The notes under the pieces are model-generated. The model searched no databases and was not told the origin of the DNA. It was given only the letters and a program-made list of their open reading frames with translations. This document shows, piece after piece, positions 1 to 5,870 of a stretch of 5,870 nucleotides of DNA. The DNA comes from Solirubrobacteraceae bacterium (lineage in GTDB: Bacteria; Actinomycetota; Thermoleophilia; Solirubrobacterales; Solirubrobacteraceae). The DNA lies in contig JAEMTR010000093.1 in NCBI GenBank assembly GCA_016462245.1, positions 1 through 5,870 on the forward strand. The letters run 5' to 3'. The number at the start of each line of letters is the position of its first letter. Within the stretch, counting starts at the first letter, position 1. The position numbers were made by a program, and so were the translations under genes.

Positions 1-966
<966 letters not shown>

Positions 967-967
<1 letters not shown>

Positions 968-2097
968 TATGCGGCCGCCTTCGTGATTCGCTCGACGAAC
1001 TCATCGAAGAGGTGGCGCGCGTCGTGCGGGCCCGGGCCGGCCTCGGGGTGGTACTGCACCGTCGAGCCAGGAACGTCGAGCAGCGTTAGACCTTCAACCG
1101 TTCGGTCGTAGAGGTTGACGTGGCTGAGCTCAGCGGCTCCAAAGTCGGTCTCCCAGCGAATCGGCTCGTCATTCTCGACGCGCAGACCACCATCGGGCGA
1201 CGCGACAGCGAAGCCATGGTTCTGCGACGTGATCTCGATCTTCCCCGTGCGCAGATCCTTAACTGGATGGTTTACGCCGCGGTGGCCGAATGGCAGCTTG
1301 AAGGTCTCAAGGCCGAGCGCTCGGCAGCAGAGCTGATGGCCAAGGCAGATCCCGAATACCGGCTTCTTACCGAGCACGCCGCGGACGGTCTCGACAACGC
1401 CGTCTAGCGCAGCGGGGTCGCCGGGCCCATTGGCGAGGAAAATCGCATCGGGGTCGTCGGCGAGGAGATCCTCTGCGCTGACGTTGCACGGGTGGAGGTC
1501 GAGCCGGACGCCTCGCTCGACCAGCTGGTTGACAATCGACAGCTTGATTCCGGTGTCGATCGCGGCAACGCGTGGGCCACTATTGCCTACGCCGTGGCGG
1601 ATCAGCTGCTGCGGCCCGACATCGGCGGCGAGGTTCTGCCCGTCCATTGGCGGTTCGGCCGCGACCGTCGCCGCTGCCGTGTCTGCGTCGGCGCTGCCGA
1701 AGATGCCGCCTCGCATTGCGCCGCGACTGCGCAAATGACGCACCAGCGCGCGCGTGTCTACCTCGGTGATCGCAGGAATACCGCTTGCTTCGAGCCAGTC
1801 GAGCCAGCCCTGATCGGCGGTCGGCGCGTCAGATGAGTTATCGGCGGCGCGCATCACGACGCCGCGGACGTGAATGCGGTCGCTCTCCATCGCCTGCTCA
1901 CTAACGCCGTAGTTGCCTACATGCGGCACCGTGAAGGTCAAGACTTGGCCGGCGAACGACGGATCGGTGACCGACTCTTGATAGCCGCCCATCGCTGTCG
2001 TGAATACAACCTCACCGACCGAGCCGCTTGACGCCCCGCATAGCTTGCCCTCGAAACGTGTGCCGTCCTCTAGTAGGACGAAACCTTCTCTACTCAC
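967..2097 (-). CDS. carA: Carbamoyl phosphate synthetase small subunit (glutamine amidotransferase)
   Basis: CarA hydrolyses glutamine and channels the ammonia to CarB. The protein has 376 residues, normal for the family (about 360-385). An N-terminal CPSase small-chain domain (about 1-140, with GYQESVTDPSFAGQ at 38-51) is followed by a class I glutamine amidotransferase domain. The nucleophile is C251 in GICLGHQ, and H350 and E352 in YHPEAGPGPHD complete the triad. LANGPGDP (221-228) and SQNHGF (291-296) are glutamine-site motifs. The frame stays open upstream to about 2265, but that extension is arginine-rich and lies over the previous gene. The GTG at 2097 is preferred because the homologous sequence (SREGFVLLEDGTRFEG) starts there, AGGGG sits 8 bases before it, and GTGA overlaps the upstream stop by 4 bases. 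The same kind of overlap couples it to carB. Confidence 0.97.
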
Positions 2098-2633
2098 TTG
2101 ATTAGCCCCTGGATCTCTTTGAAGTGTGGATTCTTTGCGTCCTTCATCAGTTCGAAGCAAATTGATTCGGTGCTCGACGGCACAGCGCCAGCGAGCGCCA
2201 GGCGCTGAATCGCCAGCGCGCGATCGTCGGGGCTGCGTGAGCCGAGCGCGTCGCAGGCGAGCCACACCTCAGCGTCCGCTGCGAGTAAGTCGAGCGCGCT
2301 CTGGGCAACGCAGATGTGCGTCTCCGTTCCACAGACGATCACTTGATCGCGTCCGGCGAGTGAGAAGCCCGCGGCATGAGCGGCGGAGAAGGTCGTTTTC
2401 TCCAGCACCGTCGCGCCGGCCAGTACCTCGTCCAGTTCAGCGACCGTCTTGCCTAGCCCTTTCGGGTACTGCTCGCTGACGATTATCGGCAGGCCGAGCA
2501 GCGTCGCCGCGCGCGCGAGGATCTGCGTGCGCGCGGTGATTGCGTCAGCGCCCGGAATGACGCCTCGGAAGGCCTCTTGAATATCGACGACGAGCAACGC
2601 GGCCCGATCTGCTTCGAGCCGCGCGACCTTCAC
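2094..2633 (-). CDS. Isochorismatase-family cysteine hydrolase (YcaC/ISOC2-like), substrate unknown
   Basis: A cytoplasmic hydrolase of 179 residues with the isochorismatase alpha/beta fold. The catalytic triad is visible: D17 in LLVVDIQEAF, K79 in LEKTTFS, and C108 in CGTETHICV, next to the cis-peptide region typical of the superfamily. SEQYPKGLG (53-61) and the C-terminal NPHFKEIQGLIK (168-179) point to the ISOC2/YcaC-like branch. It lacks the metal-binding D-x-H...H motif of nicotinamidases at the equivalent place, so pncA is unlikely. The frame is open upstream to 2798, but that part is low-complexity arginine-rich sequence over pyrC. The GTG at 2633 is chosen because GAGG lies 7 bases before it, GTGA overlaps the pyrC stop by 4 bases, and the conserved domain begins a few residues later. 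It sits coupled between pyrC and carA, where mycobacteria and Streptomyces have a different small gene. The family is sure; the reaction is not known. Confidence 0.93.
   Translation of the reverse strand: MKVARLEADRAALLVVDIQEAFRGVIPGADAITARTQILARAATLLGLPIIVSEQYPKGLGKTVAELDEVLAGATVLEKTTFSAAHAAGFSLAGRDQVIVCGTETHICVAQSALDLLAADAEVWLACDALGSRSPDDRALAIQRLALAGAVPSSTESICFELMKDAKNPHFKEIQGLIK
2106..2110 (-). promoter_or_regulatory. Ribosome binding site that fixes the carA GTG start
   Basis: AGGGG on the minus strand, 8 bases before the GTG at 2097, lies inside the last codons of the hydrolase gene. It is a good Shine-Dalgarno match and is the main reason to choose this GTG over in-frame starts further upstream, which would extend the protein by up to 56 unconserved residues. 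Confidence 0.75.
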
Positions 2634-4006
2634 TGAGCCGCCTCGTCGAGATCTGGCGCGGCGCTGAGCGCGAAGCTCCGCTGGCGGTAGGCAACGGCGC
2701 CGTCTGCGACCGTCAGCAGCACGCGCCCATAGAGCGAACGACCACCGAAGGCGCAGTTCTCGGAGCGGCTTTCGTAACCGTCCTCGCCGACGCGCCACTC
2801 CTGCTCAAGGTCGACGAGCACAAGGTTTGCGCTCTCACCGATCGTCATCTGTGGAATCTGGAGGCCGAAGATCGCGCCGCCGCAGGTCATCTTCTCGATC
2901 AGCATCTCGATGCTCATAAGTCCGCTACGGACGAGCTCGGTGTAACAGGCCGCAAAGGAGCTCTCGAGCCCGGTCGTCCCCATCGGCGCCTGCTCGAACG
3001 GGACCTCTTTCTCGTGCGCGCTGTGCGGCGCGTGATCGGTCGCGATGCAGTCGATCGTGCCGTCGATCAGGCCTGCGATCAGCGCCTGACGGTCGGCTTC
3101 GGTCCGCAGCGGCGGGTTCATCTTCATCCGCGTGTCGAGCGTGCGCACTTCATCTTCGGTGAAGCAGAGATGGTGCGGGCTAACTTCGGTCGTGACGTTG
3201 TACCCAAGCCGCTTCGCTTCGCGGACTGCCTCGACCGACTCGGCGCAGCTGAGGTGCTGCATGTGCACCGTTCCGCCTTCGTATCCGGCCAGCGCCGCGT
3301 CGCGGGCGACCATTGTCGACTCGCTGGTGCTTGGAATCCCGCCGATACCGAGAACGGCGCTGACTGCGCCCTCGTTCATCGATCCGCCAGCGGAGAGAGA
3401 CGGGTCCTCTTCGTGCAGTGCGAGCACGCCGCCCGACATCTGCTGGTACTGCAGTGCCTTGCGCAACATTCCCGCCGACTCAACAGGCATTCCATCGTCG
3501 GTAAAGCCAGCCGCGCCTGCGGCGCGAAGCTCCGACATCGCAGTTAGCTCCTGGCCTTCCAAGCCAACCGTGATAGCGGCTAGGAACCCGACCGGCACGC
3601 GCGCCTCACGGCGGGCCGCCTCGCGCAGCGAACGCAGCACCGAAGCCGAATCGACCACCGGGTCGGTGTTAGGCATCGCCAGCACGGCGCAGAAGCCGCC
3701 AGCTGCCGCCGAGCGGGTGCCGGTCTCAATATCTTCCTTGTGCTCGTGGCCTGGAGTGCGAAGGTGGATGTGCGGGTCGACGAAGGCCGGGAAGAGGTGG
3801 AAGCCGCTTCCGTCGATCTTCTCCGCATCGGGGCCGGCCTTGAGCGTTCCGGGCTCACCGATCTCCGCCAGCTGACCGTCGCTGACGATCAGATCGAAGA
3901 CGCCGTCAATCCCGGCGCGCGGATCAATCAGGTGCGCGCCGGTAATCATCAGGTCGGCTTCGGCCGCCGTGCCACGAACTAGAAGCTGTTCTCTGCGACG
4001 CGTCAT
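2630..4006 (-). CDS. pyrC: Dihydroorotase (type I, zinc amidohydrolase)
   Basis: PyrC catalyses the reversible cyclisation of N-carbamoyl-aspartate to dihydroorotate, the third step of UMP synthesis. The 458-residue protein is an amidohydrolase-superfamily TIM barrel. DPHIHLRTPG (77-86) supplies metal ligands H79 and H81 and substrate arginine R83. MPNTDP (111-116) is the substrate asparagine motif. FTDDG (168-172) gives the bridging aspartate, LHEED (197-201) holds H198, HLS (251-253) holds H251, MNPPLR (296-301) is a substrate loop, and TDHAPHS (323-329) contains the catalytic aspartate D324. The set matches type I enzymes, though the usual HCED is HEED here. The ATG at 4006 overlaps the pyrB stop as ATGA, with GGAG 11 bases upstream. 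It gives a 19-residue N-terminal extension compared with an internal ATG at 3949, which is where many homologues begin; coupling favours the longer form, but this is not certain. Confidence 0.96.
   Translation of the reverse strand: MTRRREQLLVRGTAAEADLMITGAHLIDPRAGIDGVFDLIVSDGQLAEIGEPGTLKAGPDAEKIDGSGFHLFPAFVDPHIHLRTPGHEHKEDIETGTRSAAAGGFCAVLAMPNTDPVVDSASVLRSLREAARREARVPVGFLAAITVGLEGQELTAMSELRAAGAAGFTDDGMPVESAGMLRKALQYQQMSGGVLALHEEDPSLSAGGSMNEGAVSAVLGIGGIPSTSESTMVARDAALAGYEGGTVHMQHLSCAESVEAVREAKRLGYNVTTEVSPHHLCFTEDEVRTLDTRMKMNPPLRTEADRQALIAGLIDGTIDCIATDHAPHSAHEKEVPFEQAPMGTTGLESSFAACYTELVRSGLMSIEMLIEKMTCGGAIFGLQIPQMTIGESANLVLVDLEQEWRVGEDGYESRSENCAFGGRSLYGRVLLTVADGAVAYRQRSFALSAAPDLDEAAQ
2641..2644 (-). 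promoter_or_regulatory. Ribosome binding site that fixes the GTG start of the isochorismatase-family gene
   Basis: GAGG on the minus strand, 7 bases before the GTG at 2633, lies within the final codons of pyrC. Together with the GTGA overlap it supports a 179-residue protein instead of the 234-residue open frame. Confidence 0.7.
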
Positions 4007-4935
4007 GCCGACTGGTGCTCCGGCACCGGATCAAAGGCCCGCGAGGCTGCGAGCAGTTCAAAGAGGACGGCCATCCGCACGACTACGCCGGCAGCGACCT
4101 GCTCGAGGATCAGCGACTGGGCGCAATCAACGACCTCGTCGGAGAGCTCCACTCCCCGGTTGACCGGCCCTGGGTGCATCAGCAGCGAGCGGGCACCGAG
4201 CCTGCGCTCGTCGATCTGGAAGAGCGAGGCGTATTCGCGCATGCTCGGTAGGTAGGCCTGCTGCATCCGTTCGTTCTGCATCCGCAGCGCGTAGACGACA
4301 TCGGCTTCGCTCAGCTCATCAAGCGAGTAGCGAACCTCGACCCCCATCGCTTCGATCTCGCGCGGCAGCAGGGTTGGCGGGCCGGCAACCGTTACCTGCG
4401 CCCCCATCTTCTGGAAGCCGAGAATGTTGGAGCGCGCAACGCGCGAATGGAGCACGTCGCCAACGATCCAGATCTTCGCCCCGTCAAGCGAGCCGAGGCG
4501 GCGGCTGAGCGTGTAGATGTCAAGCAGCGCCTGCGTCGGATGCTCGTGCTTGCCGTCGCCAGCGTTGATGATCGCGGCGTCGGTCCACTCTGCCACCAGC
4601 GCCGGCGCTCCCGCCCATGGGCAGCGCACGACGATCGCGTCTGGACGGTGGGCGCTAAGCGTCTGGACAGTGTCTTTGAGCGACTCGCCCTTCTCCGTTG
4701 ATGAGCCCGAGGCGCTGAAGTTGACGACGTCGGCGCTGAGCCGCTTGGCTGCCAGCTCGAACGAGCTGCGCGTGCGCGTGCTCGCTTCGTAGAAAAGATT
4801 CAGCACGGTGCGACCGCGCAGCGCGGGCACCTTCTTGATCTCGCGCTCGTGGTTTTCGGAGAATGCGGCGGCGCGGGCACAGATCCGCTCGACGTCCTCG
4901 CGGCTGACGTCTTCGATGCTCAGTAGATGCTTCAT
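4003..4935 (-). CDS. pyrB: Aspartate carbamoyltransferase, catalytic chain
   Basis: PyrB condenses carbamoyl phosphate with L-aspartate, the committed step of pyrimidine synthesis. The 310 residues match the usual catalytic chain, which works as a trimer. The carbamoyl phosphate domain carries ASTRTRSSFE (51-60, the STRTR phosphate site) and the loop SSTEKGES (78-85), whose lysine K82 reaches into the neighbouring active site. EHPTQALLD (131-139) is the family signature. The aspartate domain has LRMQ (217-220) and MHPGPVNRG (253-261), corresponding to the aspartate-binding arginine and the 240s loop. STRTRSSFE with HPGPVNRG separates it from ornithine carbamoyltransferases, which have different signatures there. 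The ATG at 4935 overlaps the pyrR stop by 4 bases (ATGA), and GGGGA lies 6 bases before it. No regulatory chain gene (pyrI) is in the window, so control probably rests on PyrR. Confidence 0.97.
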   Translation of the reverse strand: MKHLLSIEDVSREDVERICARAAAFSENHEREIKKVPALRGRTVLNLFYEASTRTRSSFELAAKRLSADVVNFSASGSSTEKGESLKDTVQTLSAHRPDAIVVRCPWAGAPALVAEWTDAAIINAGDGKHEHPTQALLDIYTLSRRLGSLDGAKIWIVGDVLHSRVARSNILGFQKMGAQVTVAGPPTLLPREIEAMGVEVRYSLDELSEADVVYALRMQNERMQQAYLPSMREYASLFQIDERRLGARSLLMHPGPVNRGVELSDEVVDCAQSLILEQVAAGVVVRMAVLFELLAASRAFDPVPEHQSA

Positions 4936-5495
4936 GCTGCATCCCCAGTGACGGCGCTCTCAGCCTCGCCGATCACAACTTGGTCGACGCCGTCGGTCTC
5001 CTCAACCTGAACGAAGACTCGCTCGCCTGGAGCGGTCGGCAGGTTCTTGCCGATGTAATCGGGGCGGATCGGCAGTTCGCGGTGGCCGCGGTCTACGAGA
5101 ACGGCGAGCTGGACGCAGGCCGGGCGCCCGTAGGCGAAGAGCGCCTCGATCGCGGCGCGAACCGTGCGGCCGCTGTAAAGCACGTCGTCGACGATTACGA
5201 CGGTCGCGCCGTCAAGCGGGAAGTCGATCTCGGTTGAGTAGACCTGAGGCGCCTCGGGGCGCTTGCCGAGGTCGTCGCGGTAGAAGCCGATGTCGATCAG
5301 GCCAAGCGGAATCTCGACGCCAGCAAACTCATTTAGCAAAGCCACGATCCGGCGCGCAAGGACCGCCCCGCGGCTGTGGATGCCAACGACCGCGAGCTCA
5401 GACGAATCGGTGTTGCGTTCGAGGATCTCGTGAGCGATGCGGGTTAGTGCCCGGTTTAGCTCTTCGTCGTCTAGGACGACATTCTGTTGGCTCAT
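4932..5495 (-). CDS. pyrR: PyrR: pyr mRNA-binding regulator / uracil phosphoribosyltransferase
   Basis: PyrR binds a hairpin in pyr mRNA when UMP or UTP is plentiful and lowers expression of the operon; PRPP opposes this. It usually also makes UMP from uracil and PRPP. The 187 residues have a type I phosphoribosyltransferase fold. The PRPP-binding signature is VVIVDDVLYSGRT (99-111), GIHSRGAVLA (38-47) is the pyrophosphate loop region, and LVDRGHRELPIRPDYIGKN (133-151) is characteristic of PyrR rather than of Upp or hypoxanthine-type enzymes. The ATG at 5495 follows AGG (5 bases away) and AAGGG (9 bases away). As first gene of the operon, with a matching RNA element directly in front of it, it probably controls its own synthesis as well as that of the genes downstream. 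Length and motifs are complete. Confidence 0.97.
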   Translation of the reverse strand: MSQQNVVLDDEELNRALTRIAHEILERNTDSSELAVVGIHSRGAVLARRIVALLNEFAGVEIPLGLIDIGFYRDDLGKRPEAPQVYSTEIDFPLDGATVVIVDDVLYSGRTVRAAIEALFAYGRPACVQLAVLVDRGHRELPIRPDYIGKNLPTAPGERVFVQVEETDGVDQVVIGEAESAVTGDAA

Positions 5496-5510
5496 TAGAT
5501 CCTGCCCTTC
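5496..5510 (-). promoter_or_regulatory. Ribosome binding region of pyrR
   Basis: The minus strand reads GAAGGGCAGG before the ATG. AAGGG is 9 bases and AGG 5 bases from the start codon, so both could pair with 16S rRNA. AAGGG is buried in the lower stem of the PyrR hairpin, while AGG remains outside it. Which of the two is used decides how tight repression would be. Confidence 0.65.
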
Positions 5511-5536
5511 TTGGCCTCTCGGACCGAGTTAAAGGG
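5505..5536 (-). promoter_or_regulatory. PyrR-binding RNA hairpin in the pyr leader, covering the pyrR ribosome binding site
   Basis: Read on the minus strand, a lower stem CCCUU/AAGGG (5532-5536 with 5505-5509) and an upper stem GGUC/GGCC (5522-5525 with 5513-5516) enclose the loop CGAGA (5517-5521). An asymmetric internal loop UAACUC/AAG separates the stems. This follows the known PyrR element: UUUAA upstream, an ARUC/GGYU upper stem with a U-G pair, and a loop of the form CNGNGA; here the loop is one base shorter. The 3' arm AAGGG is also a ribosome binding sequence 9 bases from the pyrR ATG. PyrR binding would therefore be expected to block initiation, as proposed for Mycobacterium smegmatis. 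The pairing is seen in the sequence; the function is inferred. Confidence 0.8.
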
Positions 5537-5559
5537 GGTGAACTGCTGCGCGCACGTTA

Positions 5560-5588
5560 GCACTAATTACGGCGCAACGCTGAATCAA
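5560..5588 (-). promoter_or_regulatory. Weak candidate promoter of the pyr operon
   Basis: On the minus strand TTGATT (5583-5588, four of six matches to TTGACA) is followed after 17 bases by TAGTGC (5560-5565), a poor -10 box. A second possible -10, TAACGT (5554-5559), fits the loose actinobacterial TANNNT pattern but lacks a well-spaced -35. This is the only AT-rich patch between rnz and pyrR (the GTAATTAG stretch), so a promoter is expected here, but the exact boxes are uncertain. The TTGATT overlaps the rnz stop codon. Transcription could also read through from rnz. Confidence 0.3.
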
Positions 5589-5870
5589 ATCTCGCTCGGT
5601 GGCGAGCCCTCCTCGGCCGCTTCGGCAAACTGCGGCGCTGCTGCCTGCTCAACCTCGACATCGTCAGCGCGAAGCAGCACCGGCGCCCCTTTCTCAGCGA
5701 CAGGAATGTTGATCGCATCGAAATCGCGCGGCACGACCGTGCCCTCGAAGACCGCTTCGGCTTCCTCGATGATCGCGCGCACCGGGTAGCGGGCGGAGAT
5801 GTGGGTAAGCGCGAGCATCGCCACTGCGGCCGCCGCGGCAACCTCCGCCGCCTGCCGCGCGGTGCTGTGC
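5585..5870 (-). CDS. rnz: Ribonuclease Z, C-terminal part (cut by the window edge)
   Basis: RNase Z is a zinc-dependent endonuclease of the metallo-beta-lactamase fold that trims the 3' ends of tRNA precursors. The last 94 residues are visible. They begin with HSTARQAAEVA, the conserved HST motif of the family, continue to LTHISARY (21-28), where H23 corresponds to the last zinc-ligand histidine, and to the PRDFDAINIP stretch (48-57) near the usual end. About 35 further residues, acidic and alanine-rich and ending GSPPSEI, follow the domain and resemble no motif I know. The frame enters from the window edge with no start; a GTG at 5824 is internal and not a gene start. The gene runs in the same direction as pyrR, with 89 bases between its stop and the pyrR ATG, and has no functional tie to pyrimidine synthesis. 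A convincing terminator after it was not seen. Confidence 0.9.
   Translation of the reverse strand, partial: HSTARQAAEVAAAAAVAMLALTHISARYPVRAIIEEAEAVFEGTVVPRDFDAINIPVAEKGAPVLLRADDVEVEQAAAPQFAEAAEEGSPPSEI

Noticed and set aside
971..978. Perfect eight-base palindrome GCGGCCGC before carB
   Set aside because: It lies in the final carA codons (Ala-rich end) and is expected by chance from GC-rich codons; no flanking symmetry suggests an operator.
2098..2265. N-terminal extension of carA by 56 residues
   Set aside because: Arginine-rich sequence over the hydrolase gene; the GTG at 2097 has a strong ribosome binding site and starts the conserved region.
2094..2633. Nicotinamidase (pncA) as the identity of the small hydrolase
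   Set aside because: The metal-binding D-x-H...H motif is missing; SEQYPKGLG and the FKEIQGLIK ending point to the ISOC2/YcaC-like branch.
2634..2798. N-terminal extension of the hydrolase by 55 residues
   Set aside because: It overlaps the pyrC coding sequence and is low-complexity Arg/Leu/Ala; the GTG at 2633 has a proper ribosome binding site and a GTGA overlap.
3014..3547. A 177-codon open frame on the plus strand
   Set aside because: Also antisense to pyrC, with no family motif and no convincing ribosome binding site; a shadow frame.
3132..3875. A 247-codon open frame on the plus strand
   Set aside because: It lies wholly antisense to pyrC, which has every dihydroorotase motif. The translation is Ser/Ala/Pro/Arg-rich with no recognisable domain, as expected for a shadow frame in GC-rich DNA.
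5496..5584. A Bacillus-style attenuator (terminator/antiterminator) in the pyr leader
   Set aside because: Only 9 bases separate the PyrR hairpin from the ATG, and there is no GC-rich stem followed by a U-run anywhere in the leader.
5585..5824. A separate small gene starting at the GTG at 5824
   Set aside because: The frame continues upstream to the window edge with the conserved RNase Z motif HSTARQAAEV, so this GTG is internal to rnz.

Overview
The window is one side of a pyrimidine biosynthesis operon, read entirely on the minus strand, with the end of an unrelated gene upstream of it. In transcription order, from high to low coordinates, it holds: the 3' end of rnz (ribonuclease Z); a short intergenic leader; pyrR (regulator and uracil phosphoribosyltransferase); pyrB (aspartate carbamoyltransferase); pyrC (dihydroorotase); a small isochorismatase-family cysteine hydrolase; carA; and the 5' part of carB (the two subunits of carbamoyl phosphate synthetase). 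carB runs off the left edge and rnz off the right edge. No RNA gene, mobile element, CRISPR array or long repeat was seen, and coding density is close to complete.

The base composition is GC-rich. The order pyrR-pyrB-pyrC-(small gene)-carA-carB, GTG starts and stop/start overlaps at every junction fit an actinobacterium or a close relative. The style of the dihydroorotase and CarB proteins makes me think of the deep-branching Thermoleophilia (Solirubrobacterales or Gaiellales), but that is an impression and was not tested.

The genes form the first half of UMP synthesis. CarA/CarB make carbamoyl phosphate from glutamine, bicarbonate and ATP. PyrB joins it to aspartate, and PyrC closes the ring to dihydroorotate. 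PyrR senses UMP/UTP against PRPP. All five intergenic junctions inside the operon overlap (ATGA, ATGA, GTGA, GTGA, TAATG), so translation is probably coupled from pyrR to carB.

Two things stand out. First, the 89-base leader in front of pyrR contains an RNA hairpin that matches the PyrR-binding element known from Bacillus and mycobacteria. Its 3' arm contains the purine-rich pyrR ribosome binding sequence, and there is no room for a terminator, so the likely mechanism is translational repression. Its loop is one base shorter than the usual form. Second, an ISOC2/YcaC-like hydrolase of unknown substrate sits between pyrC and carA, coupled on both sides. It has all three catalytic residues of its superfamily and no assigned step in de novo pyrimidine synthesis, which makes it the best candidate here for undescribed biology.
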